From DATKGW01 sp035510605 (GTDB taxonomy: Bacteria; Patescibacteriota; Saccharimonadia; Saccharimonadales; CAIOMD01), in NCBI GenBank assembly GCA_035510605.1, contig DATKGW010000015.1:1-35650 (forward strand): DNA of 35,650 nt, written 5' to 3'. The position numbers were made by a program, and so were the translations under genes. Positions 6,392-15,072 of this stretch are shown here, piece after piece (positions within the stretch are counted from its first letter, which is position 1; each line of letters opens with the position of its first letter). The notes beneath the pieces were generated by a model. The model saw only the letters and a list, made by a program, of their open reading frames with translations. It had not been told where the DNA came from and did not search any database.

Positions 6392-7453
6392 ATGGCAACA
6401 TCTGCACCCGCTTCAACCAGTAACGTTATTGACCTTGATTCAGCCCTTAAGGGTGTGTTGAGTGCTATTGAACGTGAGCGTGAACAGAAAATTATATCCA
6501 GACGGTTTGGCTTATACGACCGCAAAGAAACTCTTGAACAGATCGGTGAATTGCTGGGAATTACCAGAGAACGTGTTCGCCAACTCGAAAAAGCCGTCAT
6601 GATACGTCTAAAAACTGCTGCCGCAAGTGGTAATCTAACAAGTGTTACCAATATTGAGCAAAGAATTCTGACCATGCTGTCAAAAAACAGCAATGTTATG
6701 CGTATTAGTGACCTAGCCGAGCAGATGACCAAACAAGGTAATAGGATTGATCAATCCCGAATTTTTTTTATTGCCGAACTAGCCCCAAATATCAGCGTAA
6801 TTGACGAAAATGATCTCTTTTACAGCTCTGTCGGTACTAAATCATTACATGATGAGAAAAAAATCCAGGATTTATCAAATAAAATTGTAGAGACTATTAA
6901 AAAAATCGGGCGGCCCGCTGCAGTAGCCAACATTGCCAAGATGGCCGGTTATGAAGATGCGGGAAATGTGGCAGCCTTAGCAAGCATTTCAAAACAATTA
7001 GCCGAATTAAATGGCCAATGGGGTTTAAGCAAGTGGCCAATGGTCAATCCAAAAAATATCCGCGATAAAATCTACGTAATATTGCATGAAAAGGGAAGCC
7101 ACATGCACTTTAATGAGATTTCCGAAGCAATCCGTAAATCTGATTTTAAACGTAAAGATGTTACCACCCAAGCAATCCACAATGAGCTTATAAAAGATAA
7201 ACGCTTCGTCTTAATCGGTCGCGGTATTTATGCTCTGCAAGAATGGGGATATAAAAAGGGTACTGTGGCTGACATGATTGTCGAAGTTTTGCGAGACGCA
7301 CCCGAACCACTGCACAGAGATGAAATAGTTAAGCGAGTATTAAAGTCTCGTCACGTAAAAGAAACTACTATTTTATTGAACTTACAGGGTAAACCACAGT
7401 TCAAGCGAGTTGCCAAAGCAACCTACACACTGGCAGACTCTCCAACTAAATAA
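6392..7453 (+). CDS. Sigma-70 region 4 / HARE-HTH regulatory protein
   Basis: The 353-residue protein begins with a sigma-70 region 4 module at about 27-75. It has R-R-F-G-L-Y, then a helix-turn-helix with T-L-E-Q-I-G-E-L-L-G and I-T-R-E-R-V-R-Q-L-E, as in the -35-recognition helices of housekeeping sigma factors. Sigma regions 1-3 are absent. The C-terminal part holds two winged-helix segments, about 222-285 (H-F-N-E-I-S-E-A-I) and 290-347 (P-L-H-R-D-E-I-V-K-R-V), resembling the HARE-HTH domain of the RNA polymerase delta subunit. The middle (84-215) is probably further helical or winged-helix DNA-binding structure. It cannot be a complete sigma factor. It may contact the beta flap or -35 DNA as an accessory RNA polymerase factor, which is inference. 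A strong ribosome site supports the start. Confidence 0.85.
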   Translation: MATSAPASTSNVIDLDSALKGVLSAIEREREQKIISRRFGLYDRKETLEQIGELLGITRERVRQLEKAVMIRLKTAAASGNLTSVTNIEQRILTMLSKNSNVMRISDLAEQMTKQGNRIDQSRIFFIAELAPNISVIDENDLFYSSVGTKSLHDEKKIQDLSNKIVETIKKIGRPAAVANIAKMAGYEDAGNVAALASISKQLAELNGQWGLSKWPMVNPKNIRDKIYVILHEKGSHMHFNEISEAIRKSDFKRKDVTTQAIHNELIKDKRFVLIGRGIYALQEWGYKKGTVADMIVEVLRDAPEPLHRDEIVKRVLKSRHVKETTILLNLQGKPQFKRVAKATYTLADSPTK

Positions 7454-7473
7454 TCCATTACTTTTTAAAAAGC

Positions 7474-7505
7474 TTGACCAAGTCATATCAAAACAGATGT
7501 ATAAT
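7474..7505 (+). promoter_or_regulatory. Candidate promoter of the TraD/TraG-like ATPase gene
   Basis: TTGACC (7474-7479) and TATAAT (7500-7505) lie in the 89-bp gap before the ATPase gene, but the spacer is 20 bp, longer than ideal. The -10 is perfect; the -35 assignment is weak. No clear ribosome site precedes the ATG at 7543. Confidence 0.35.
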
Positions 7506-7542
7506 ATGCTTATTGTTACTTATAAGACAAAGTTTATAATTT

Positions 7543-10089
7543 ATGACAACCACTAACCCTCAATCTGTGCTTTTACTACTTGAGATTCCACGTACTAATG
7601 ACAAAAAAGAACTAGCCGCAGAACAGATGTTCGCGGCATTGCACGGAACACTTAAACCCAAACGCGAAGTCTGGAAGAATAACTACATTGATCAAGACCA
7701 TATAAGTTATGAGATTGCAGCTATTGGCCAACGGATCAGATTTTATGTATGGGTTCCGAAACATTTGCAATCTTTTGTCGAAGGACAAATTTATGCCCAA
7801 TATCCAACCGCCCAAATATCTGAATTATCCGAAGATTATGCCAATCGAGCCATGTCTCAACCAGTCATTCACACAGCTGAACTGACTTTAACCGATCAAG
7901 AGACCATCCCCATAAAAACATTCCCCAGTTTTGAGGTTGACCCTTTGGCAGCAATTACGGCAACATTGGCAAAACTGGAGCAACCCAACGAAGAAATGTG
8001 GGTACAAGTTATCGTCCGTCCGATTAGTGACGATTGGCATAAACGCAGTGCCCGCATGATAACCCGTATTAAGAGCGGGCGAGGTGCTTGGTCTAATGCT
8101 GGTTTTGGGTATGTTGGCCAAGCCTTTGGTGCATTGTTTCGGCCACCGGCTGCAACCGGCAACAAGGCTGCATATGAGCCAACTGAACGTGATAAAACCC
8201 GTATATCGGCAATTGAAGAAAAAAGCCGTAAATTAGGTTACCAGGTAAAAGTACGCATTTTATATGCCGGCAATGATCAAGCAACGGCTCGTTTGCGTAT
8301 GCAAGCCATGGTTGGAACTTTTAAACAATTTAACACAACTAATCTCAATGGTTTTCAGGGTAAATTTGCCAGTTTTGACGCTGCTAAGTTAGCCGACTAT
8401 CACGCCCGGCTGTTTATCGATAAGGGTTTTATTTTAAATATCGAGGAGTTAGCAAGCTTATATCATTTACCACATACCAATGTCGAAACACCTAATATAG
8501 TCTGGGCAACCACCAAAACCGCTGAGCCACCGGCCAATCTACCGGCTTACGGCCAGTATCCCGAGACAGAAATTAGTTTATACGGTACTACTGATTTTCG
8601 TGGTTCTAATATTATGTTTGGCTTGCTTAGGGCTGATCGGGGCCGACACGTTTATATTTTAGGACAGACCGGTACTGGTAAAACAGGATGCTTGGAGCTT
8701 CTGACTTTGTCGGATGTTTATTATGATCAGGGTTTTGCAGTGATTGACCCTCACGGCGATTATGCTGGCAATGTTCTTAGATATATACCTAAACGACGAA
8801 TAAAAGATGTCATTTACTTTAACCCGGCCGACAGCGAATTTCCAATAGGTTTCAACCCGTTAGAAATCACCGATACAGCCTCAAAAGGGCAGGTGTGCAG
8901 TGAGCTGGTCGGAGTCTTAAAGCGAATGTTTGAAAGTTGGGGGCCACGGCTCGAATATATTTTACGCTACACAATTTTAGCCCTGATTGATTACCCGAAT
9001 GCCACCATGCTTGATATTACCCGTATGCTAACCGAAAAACGTTTTCGCGAAGATGTTGTAAGCCATATTGATGATCCGGTTGTTAAAAATTTTTGGGTTA
9101 CCGAATTTGCCAGTTGGAATGAAAAATTTGCTTCTGAAGCCGTGGCACCAGTGCTTAACAAAGTTGGCGCCTTTACAGCTAATCCGATTATCAGAAATAT
9201 TATTGGCCAGCCCAAGAGTACTTTTAATATCAGGCATATCATGGACGCCGGTAAAATATTTATTGTCAATCTTTCTCGGGGTTTAATCGGTGAAGATAAT
9301 GCCGCGATTTTAGGCTCATTAATCGTTACCAAAATTCAACTGGCCTCCATGAGCCGGGCAGATATCCAGCATCTAGAAGATCGTCGACCATTTTATTTAT
9401 ATGTTGATGAATTCCAAAATTTTGCCACCGAAAGTTTCGCTGTAATTTTAAGCGAAGCCCGTAAATACGGCCTAAATCTAACACTTGCCAACCAGTTTAT
9501 TTCGCAAATGGAAGAACATGTTCGCGGAGCCGTATTTGGTAACGTCGGCACGATAATTACATTTAGAGTCAGCCCGGACGATAGCCCATTTTTAGCGAAA
9601 TATTTCGAGCCCCAATTCGAAGCTACCGATTTGTCCAAGTTACACAGTAGGTATCTTGTCACCAGCATGAGTATAAATGGCGAAAAAGCCGTGGCGTTTT
9701 CGGGCACAACCTTAAATATTCCAACGACTCCAGGTGATAATACAGCAGAAATAGTAGAGTTTTCACGCTCTAATTACTCAATTGATAAAACGTTGGTCGA
9801 AACAGCAATCCGAGAAGCTACAACTTCCCAACCCATAAATCAGATAGTTGGCGAGCCTGTCAAACAGCAAACAGCAAATCATCAAGCTAGAACTCTTAAA
9901 GTGCCGTTACCGTTATCTGTGCCAGAAACAGTTATATTAAGTGAATCACAAAAGCGTCGTAGACGACGTAAAAAAAATGCGATTACAAAATCTAATCAAG
10001 CTTCGGTGCAGGCAACTCCAAAAGATTTGTCAAAAGGACCAGCCACCGATAAAGACAATGATGATGGCACCATCTTTCATATACGATAA
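7543..10089 (+). CDS. TraD/TraG/HerA-type AAA+ ATPase (type IV secretion-like)
   Basis: The 848-residue protein has an N-terminal region of about 350 residues with no recognised motif and no obvious membrane helix, then a P-loop motor. The Walker A motif G-Q-T-G-T-G-K-T is at 374-381, followed by V-I-D-P-H-G-D-Y. The Walker B motif F-Y-L-Y-V-D-E-F-Q-N-F starts at 617 (D622, E623). Next come E-A-R-K-Y-G-L-N and A-N-Q-F-I-S-Q-M, typical of VirD4/TraD coupling proteins and HerA relatives. The C-terminus (after about 770) is polar, with an arginine/lysine-rich patch that may bind nucleic acid. Such ATPases usually move DNA or protein across membranes. No relaxase, VirB4 or pilus gene is in the window, so the substrate is unknown, and the missing N-terminal helices make a cytosolic or partner-recruited motor possible. 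Confidence 0.85.
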   Translation: MTTTNPQSVLLLLEIPRTNDKKELAAEQMFAALHGTLKPKREVWKNNYIDQDHISYEIAAIGQRIRFYVWVPKHLQSFVEGQIYAQYPTAQISELSEDYANRAMSQPVIHTAELTLTDQETIPIKTFPSFEVDPLAAITATLAKLEQPNEEMWVQVIVRPISDDWHKRSARMITRIKSGRGAWSNAGFGYVGQAFGALFRPPAATGNKAAYEPTERDKTRISAIEEKSRKLGYQVKVRILYAGNDQATARLRMQAMVGTFKQFNTTNLNGFQGKFASFDAAKLADYHARLFIDKGFILNIEELASLYHLPHTNVETPNIVWATTKTAEPPANLPAYGQYPETEISLYGTTDFRGSNIMFGLLRADRGRHVYILGQTGTGKTGCLELLTLSDVYYDQGFAVIDPHGDYAGNVLRYIPKRRIKDVIYFNPADSEFPIGFNPLEITDTASKGQVCSELVGVLKRMFESWGPRLEYILRYTILALIDYPNATMLDITRMLTEKRFREDVVSHIDDPVVKNFWVTEFASWNEKFASEAVAPVLNKVGAFTANPIIRNIIGQPKSTFNIRHIMDAGKIFIVNLSRGLIGEDNAAILGSLIVTKIQLASMSRADIQHLEDRRPFYLYVDEFQNFATESFAVILSEARKYGLNLTLANQFISQMEEHVRGAVFGNVGTIITFRVSPDDSPFLAKYFEPQFEATDLSKLHSRYLVTSMSINGEKAVAFSGTTLNIPTTPGDNTAEIVEFSRSNYSIDKTLVETAIREATTSQPINQIVGEPVKQQTANHQARTLKVPLPLSVPETVILSESQKRRRRRKKNAITKSNQASVQATPKDLSKGPATDKDNDDGTIFHIR

Positions 10090-10707
10090 TACTAAAAATT
10101 AACTACATTCTTTTCTTTTTAAATTTATAATCTACATATTTATATATGAACATTTTGCGAACTTCTATTTTAAATTTTATATGGTAACCAAAAGCATATA
10201 AGCAGCTAAACATTTAGACTATGTTTGACAGAAAGAGGACTAATATAAAATTATTAATTAAATTAAAAATGAGCGACGGGATCAATAATAAGGCGTGCCA
10301 ATAATGAATTAGGGTACTGCCCCAGGACTTAGATCTAATGTCGTACAATATATCTTTTACGACTTATATATAGTTTAATTAGTTGATTACTATTATACCC
10401 TTTAACAGGGGATATTTATGATAAAACGTAGTTATAAGCAAATATCTTCTGCCCCAGGTCTATGTGTATCATTTTATTGTCTAGACTACTTAGTTAGCTC
10501 TTTAAGCTATGTGCACATATCCACACAATAGTTATCCACAAGCACTTGCCAAACTTGCATTTTTATACTTTTATTATGTTTCACCCTATTCACTCTCAAT
10601 GACCTCACATTTGCTTTTTTGGTAATAATAATGTGTGGTATGCTTTTCCCTTTTTTTAGGAACAGCAACTAAACAGAACATATTACGAACACTAGGGCAA
10701 TGGGGGT
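10090..10707 (+). other. Gene-free AT-rich stretch between convergent genes
   Basis: About 620 bp separate the ends of the ATPase gene and ftsQ. I see no reading frame with family resemblance, no tRNA and no clear intrinsic terminator for either gene. It contains a weak hairpin (GTCGTA...TACGAC near 10337-10360), a 10-bp direct repeat CTGCCCCAGG at about 10317 and 10450, and two DnaA-box-like 9-mers. It may be decayed coding DNA or a regulatory or structural spacer. Confidence 0.6.
10517..10540 (+). promoter_or_regulatory. Pair of DnaA-box-like sites
   Basis: ATATCCACA (10517-10525, one mismatch) and a perfect TTATCCACA (10532-10540) stand in the same orientation, 15 bp apart, in an AT-rich gap. 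DnaA binding is known for this consensus; function here is inference, as no dnaA or dnaN gene is nearby. Confidence 0.45.
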
Positions 10708-11634
10708 TTACTTGTAATAAACTTTATCGGCCAAACGCACATCAATATATTCAGCCGGCGTTTGACCCATGCTATTAAGTTTTTTCTCGGTTGCCCGCAA
10801 AGCTCCGTATTGTTTTGCAATATCTGCATTTAACAAAAATTTATCGCTATATCCCCTACCCGGTTCATGCACCAATAATTCTTGTGGCGTGACTGATAAG
10901 GAAAATGAAACGGCACTCAGGTTATCATCGGCTTTTAACTGAACAAGCAAATTTGCAAACGCAGTGGCTTCATCCGGGATCATAAATTGCTCCCCTGCCT
11001 TACCGTTAAGTCCTGTTTGATTTTGCAAAACAGGTAAACTGCTAAGTTGTATATTAGAGTCACCAACAGGCAATAAAAGATGCCCCCTGACACTAATAAT
11101 ATAGCCAGTAGAACCGGGCTGTGAAAAGATAGCTAATGGATCGGCGGTAGTAATCTTAACTTCTGGCCTATGCCCAAAAAGAGTACTTTTTACAACAACA
11201 GATTGGGCTTCGGGAACAACTTGCTCAACTGCCACCTCTAGCTTTCCAGAATTCAACAATGGCTTAATCTGATCCTTAAAACTATGGCCAAATACTGACG
11301 CCACAGTTTTTTGATAGTTGGATAAACTACGGTAGGCCGGCCCGTCGATAGATACATACGGGTTATGATTAAGTGTGCCCAGGTAACCAAGCGTAACTAT
11401 TAATACCGCTATTACAGCTACAACAAACCACAACTGATGAATCTTATGCATTCGGCGATGGAGTAATGAATCATCTTGCAGTGAGCCAGTATTACGCTCA
11501 AAAGAATCTAATTGATGTCGGCTAGCTGTATAATACGAAATCACTCTTTGATTGTTGGAGGGAATAATATCACTTCGCCGTTGTTTTTTTGAAATATTAA
11601 TTTTGCCGGGTTTTTTATTTCTTAGCCATTTCAT
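10708..11634 (-). CDS. ftsQ: FtsQ-like divisome protein
   Basis: The product is a bitopic membrane protein of 308 residues: a long basic cytoplasmic N-terminus, one transmembrane helix (about 69-88), and an extracytoplasmic part of about 220 residues. The extreme C-terminus (Y-I-D-V-R-L-A-D-K-V-Y-Y-K) matches the usual FtsQ ending (Y-I-D-x-R-x-x-x-x-x-Y). The POTRA segment after the membrane helix (starting near V-S-I-D-G-P) is poorly conserved. FtsQ links early and late division proteins and binds FtsL/FtsB. The ATG overlaps the murG TGA by four bases, and a position at the end of the dcw cluster after murG is standard for ftsQ. No ftsA or ftsZ follows. The assignment rests on topology, C-terminal motif and position. 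Confidence 0.8.
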   Translation of the reverse strand: MKWLRNKKPGKINISKKQRRSDIIPSNNQRVISYYTASRHQLDSFERNTGSLQDDSLLHRRMHKIHQLWFVVAVIAVLIVTLGYLGTLNHNPYVSIDGPAYRSLSNYQKTVASVFGHSFKDQIKPLLNSGKLEVAVEQVVPEAQSVVVKSTLFGHRPEVKITTADPLAIFSQPGSTGYIISVRGHLLLPVGDSNIQLSSLPVLQNQTGLNGKAGEQFMIPDEATAFANLLVQLKADDNLSAVSFSLSVTPQELLVHEPGRGYSDKFLLNADIAKQYGALRATEKKLNSMGQTPAEYIDVRLADKVYYK

Positions 11635-12797
11635 TTATTAACTGCCTCATGAATTACTGTCACTATCCGAGTAGCAGCATTTGAAATTGTCAGACTATGA
11701 ATATTGTATGCCAACTTATTTTTAAGTGACTGATCGTCCAGCAACATAAAAATCTCTTCACTTAAAACAAGAGGGTTGGCCAGCAGTTGATCTTCGGTTA
11801 TCACTAGCGCTGCTTCTGCAGACGTTAACGATTCGGCATTTACTAGCTGATGACCACCGGCTAAATATGGATTAGGTACTAAAATAGTCGGTTTTTTGGC
11901 GGCAGCAAGCTCAGCAATACTGGTAGCACCTGCGCGCGACACTACAACGTCAGCCGCCGCGACCAGCCTATCAAGTTCTAATGTAAAAGGATATATGTGT
12001 AAGCGGTATCTATCTGCTCCAAGGTTTTCAACTCGTTTTTGAAGCTCATTATATTGGCGATTCCCTACTACCCATAAAAGGTGTAGAGATGGATCGGATA
12101 AAAATTTACTTAAGTTATCTAAAACCGCTTCATTCAGGCGAATTGCCCCTAAACTGCCGCCGATAATGGCAACTACTTTATCGTTTTCTTTAACATCTAG
12201 TTGCTCGCGAGCAGTAATTTTTGTCTGGCTATTCATATTTAAAAATTCCGGGCGGATAGGGGTACCCGTGAAACGAGTTTTTGATTTTGGATAATAATGT
12301 TCGTAGAATTCTACCGGTAGCCCAACAGCCATCAGTTTGGTAAATCGCGATAAAATCCGATTGGTGAGCCCGGGAATACTATCCGAGTCATGGGTTACAA
12401 TTGGCACTCTTAGCAGAGCAGCAGCCAGACCAACCGGCAGGCCAACATAACCGCCCTTTACAAACACCACTGCCGGGCGCCAACTTAATAAAATAAAAAA
12501 GCTTTGCCAAAAACCAATAAATAACAAAAATATATCTCTGATATTTTTGACAATCGTTTTAATATCGCCCAGATGTCGGAACGTGCCTAGGCCATGATAA
12601 CGCCGCCATTTACCGGCAAAAATAGCATATTGTTTTTCTATAGTTCCCTGCTCGCTAATCAATTTACGCATCGGGTCGCCAACCTGGCCAATATATCTTA
12701 ACCTTGACCTAGGGTGTATATTTTCCAGCTCAGAGGCTACTGCGAGTAACGGTGTAACGTGGCCGGCTGTCCCGCCGCCAGTGATAATTATCTTCAT
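11631..12797 (-). CDS. murG: UDP-GlcNAc:lipid I GlcNAc transferase
   Basis: MurG adds GlcNAc to lipid I on the inner membrane face to make lipid II. From the ATG at 12797 the product has 388 residues in two Rossmann domains. The N-terminal G-G-G-T-A-G-H-V-T-P-L holds the catalytic region, with V-T-H-D-S-D-S-I-P-G-L-T-N replacing the more usual H-E-Q-N. The C-terminal domain has the donor-binding V-S-R-A-G-A-T-S-I-A-E-L and P-N-P-Y-L-A-G-G-H-Q. A GTG 30 bp upstream (12827) is in frame, but a Shine-Dalgarno (AGGGGAGG) sits just before the ATG, which also begins the canonical M-K-I-I-I-T-G-G-G. The ftsW frame overlaps the first 68 bases of murG, and the murG stop overlaps ftsQ by four bases, so the three are likely co-translated. 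Confidence 0.95.
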   Translation of the reverse strand: MKIIITGGGTAGHVTPLLAVASELENIHPRSRLRYIGQVGDPMRKLISEQGTIEKQYAIFAGKWRRYHGLGTFRHLGDIKTIVKNIRDIFLLFIGFWQSFFILLSWRPAVVFVKGGYVGLPVGLAAALLRVPIVTHDSDSIPGLTNRILSRFTKLMAVGLPVEFYEHYYPKSKTRFTGTPIRPEFLNMNSQTKITAREQLDVKENDKVVAIIGGSLGAIRLNEAVLDNLSKFLSDPSLHLLWVVGNRQYNELQKRVENLGADRYRLHIYPFTLELDRLVAAADVVVSRAGATSIAELAAAKKPTILVPNPYLAGGHQLVNAESLTSAEAALVITEDQLLANPLVLSEEIFMLLDDQSLKNKLAYNIHSLTISNAATRIVTVIHEAVNK

Positions 12798-13965
12798 CAC
12801 CTCCCCTTTCGTTGTCAAAAGAAACACTTGCTTTACGCATTGATGTATAGCCAGAGATTTGGAATACCAACCCGAGAGCTGCCATCACAAAGATTAAGCT
12901 TGTACCACCATAACTTATAAATGGTAAAGTTATACCCTTTATAGGTAGCAGGCCAACCATGGCTCCAATATTTACTATAGATTGGATACCCAACCAGGCA
13001 AAAACACCACCGCATATGATCTTAGACACTCGATTTGGTGCTCGTTGCATAATATTTAAGATACGCAGGAGCAGCGAACCAATCAATCCAAGCAGAACAA
13101 CCACCCCTACAAAACCAAATTTTTCAGCGTAAATCGCAAAAATTGAATCATTAGCCGCTTCCGGCAAATAGCCATAGGCCTGAATCCCCCGACCCAATCC
13201 CAAGCCTAATACTCCGCCACTACCGACGGCAATTAAAGCTTGGCAAGCATGATAACCCGTACTGATACAATCTCTTTCCGGTTGCAGATATGTCAAAAAA
13301 CGATCTCGCCGGTAAGCTGTGCTACTGATAGCTAAAACAACCAGGATTAAACCGATACTACAAAAAATTAATAATCGTTTCATTGGCAACCCAGCTATAA
13401 ACGCCATTATCCCAGCTATTACTAGTAGTATAAAAGCCGACCCCAGATCTCTTTGTAAAACTACTATTACAAAAGCAAATGCTAAAAAACTAATTAGCAA
13501 TGGTTTTAAATTTTGAAAAGTAGCGCTCTTGCCTTCTTTTGCTAACCGTGCTAAAAATCCCGAGACTACAACTATAAGCGTAAATTTCACCAATTCTACT
13601 GGTTGAAATGAAAATATGCCTAGCGGAATCCAACGGCTAGAAAATCCACCAAAAAAAATCGTGGAAACACATAATATTAAAGTAAAAATGACCAGTGGTT
13701 TTTGCCAACGTTCCCAAGCAACCAGTGGTATACGAGAGGCTGCCACTAGTGCTATTAAACCGCAAATTGTGGCAATAAATTGTTTGGTAACAAAATAATT
13801 ATCACTAACCCCTCCGCCCAAGGCTGCCAAGGCCGGACTTATCGAATACATGACAATTAACCCGACAGCCAATAAAATGCTGGCAATAACCACAAGTCCG
13901 TAATCTGGGCGATGCTTGCGCACCTGTGGAACTAATGATGAAAGCCGCGCTTGGCGCGGGTTCAT
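12730..13965 (-). CDS. ftsW: Septal peptidoglycan glycosyltransferase (SEDS family)
   Basis: FtsW polymerises lipid II at the division site with its cognate transpeptidase FtsI. The 411-residue product has about ten hydrophobic segments and the SEDS signature Y-L-P-E-A-A-N-D-S-I-F-A in the large extracytoplasmic loop, followed by A-E-K-F-G-F. Near the C-terminus it has G-L-L-P-I-K-G-I-T-L-P-F, then I-S-Y-G-G-T-S. The start at 13965 is chosen over an in-frame codon at 14028 because GGAGG lies 7 bases upstream and the ATG overlaps the mraY TGA by four bases (ATGA). The C-terminus extends past the last helix as a charged tail that overlaps murG by 68 bases. It sits in canonical dcw order between mraY and murG. 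Confidence 0.95.
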   Translation of the reverse strand: MNPRQARLSSLVPQVRKHRPDYGLVVIASILLAVGLIVMYSISPALAALGGGVSDNYFVTKQFIATICGLIALVAASRIPLVAWERWQKPLVIFTLILCVSTIFFGGFSSRWIPLGIFSFQPVELVKFTLIVVVSGFLARLAKEGKSATFQNLKPLLISFLAFAFVIVVLQRDLGSAFILLVIAGIMAFIAGLPMKRLLIFCSIGLILVVLAISSTAYRRDRFLTYLQPERDCISTGYHACQALIAVGSGGVLGLGLGRGIQAYGYLPEAANDSIFAIYAEKFGFVGVVVLLGLIGSLLLRILNIMQRAPNRVSKIICGGVFAWLGIQSIVNIGAMVGLLPIKGITLPFISYGGTSLIFVMAALGLVFQISGYTSMRKASVSFDNERGGDEDNYHWRRDSRPRYTVTRSSL

Positions 13966-15002
13966 ACGAAACCTCCCAGGATTGCTAATAGTAAACCTAA
14001 GACTGCACACACTTGGCCAATAATCCAAAAACGCATAGTGACTTTGGCTTCAGGCCAACCTATAGCTTCAAAATGATGATGAATCGGGCTAATCCTAAAT
14101 ATTTTTTTACCATGTCTTAATTTCTTAGAAATATTTTGGATTATAACTGAGCCGGTTTCACCGACAAATACCAGCCCGATAATGGGCAATAGAAATACTG
14201 TATCTGTAATCATCGCCACCACTCCCAGTGCCGTACCTAGTGCAAAGCTACCGATATCTCCCATAAAAAATCTGGCCGGAAATATGTTAAACCATACATA
14301 AGCCAGCAATGAGCCGACAATTGTCATACAAAAAGCCGCCACACCATATCTTTGTTGCAACAAAGATATCACTGCGTAAACACCAAAAGCCGAAGCCAAC
14401 AAACCACCTGCCAGACCGTCAAGACCGTCAGAAATATTTACGGCATTGGCGGTCGACACGACTACTAAAACAAATAATGGAATTATCAGCCAACCGATTA
14501 TTACAGAACCCGTTCCTGGTACGTGAAACGAATCAATGCCGTTTTTTACAAAGAACCATGAGCCACCGACCAGTGCTACTCCGCTAATCAACAATAATTT
14601 AATCTTGGATCTTAGGCCAGCTATCCCGGTACCACTGCCCTTTATATTAATTAAATCATCTATAAAACCAACCGCTCCTGCGCCCACCATGGCCGCCAGT
14701 GGCAACCAGGTTTGTTCCCGGCTTAGATTAAGTGTCAGTGTGACTACGGCTACTCCGAATACCATAATCAGACCTGCCATCGTAGGAATATTGCGAAGAT
14801 GTTTGGCGGCATGAAGTTTTTGAAATTCAGTCGCCTGTTCACCGGAAACCGTAGTGGTGCGCGGTTTTTTCCACCACTGTCGTTTATAGGCAATCGTGGT
14901 ATAAATAGGAGTTACAAGCATACTGACTGCAAAACCCAAGAAACCTAAAAATAAAATATGCTCTAGAGTTGATGTTTGAAGTGCAAGATTGATAGTCGAC
15001 AT
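13962..15002 (-). CDS. mraY: Phospho-N-acetylmuramoyl-pentapeptide transferase
   Basis: MraY transfers phospho-MurNAc-pentapeptide from UDP to undecaprenyl phosphate, making lipid I. The 346-residue polytopic protein keeps the catalytic motifs: G-F-I-D-D (D115, D116), N-A-V-N-I-S-D-G-L-D-G-L (D192), F-F-M-G-D-I-G-S (D249) and the P-I-H-H-H-F-E loop (H308-H310). Length and helix pattern fit the family. In many bacteria murF and murD flank mraY; here ftsI precedes and ftsW follows directly, so the ligase genes must be elsewhere. The ribosome site is weak. A 70-bp gap separates it from ftsI upstream on the minus strand; the stop overlaps ftsW by four bases. Confidence 0.96.
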   Translation of the reverse strand: MSTINLALQTSTLEHILFLGFLGFAVSMLVTPIYTTIAYKRQWWKKPRTTTVSGEQATEFQKLHAAKHLRNIPTMAGLIMVFGVAVVTLTLNLSREQTWLPLAAMVGAGAVGFIDDLINIKGSGTGIAGLRSKIKLLLISGVALVGGSWFFVKNGIDSFHVPGTGSVIIGWLIIPLFVLVVVSTANAVNISDGLDGLAGGLLASAFGVYAVISLLQQRYGVAAFCMTIVGSLLAYVWFNIFPARFFMGDIGSFALGTALGVVAMITDTVFLLPIIGLVFVGETGSVIIQNISKKLRHGKKIFRISPIHHHFEAIGWPEAKVTMRFWIIGQVCAVLGLLLAILGGFV

Positions 15003-15072
15003 GATTTCTAACTTATTCTGGTGTTTATTTTATATTTACTACCTCTGTTTATTATAACATAAAAAGTTTCCA

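Noticed and set aside
6392..7453. Calling the region-4 protein a complete sigma factor
   Set aside because: Regions 2 and 3, needed for -10 recognition and melting, are absent.
10517..10540. Chromosomal origin at the DnaA-box pair
   Set aside because: Only two boxes, no dnaA, dnaN or other origin-linked genes and no clear AT-rich unwinding repeat; kept only as a possible DnaA site.
13963..14028. Longer ftsW reading from 14028
   Set aside because: The extra 21 residues overlap mraY and lack a ribosome site, while the ATG at 13965 has GGAGG and an ATGA overlap.
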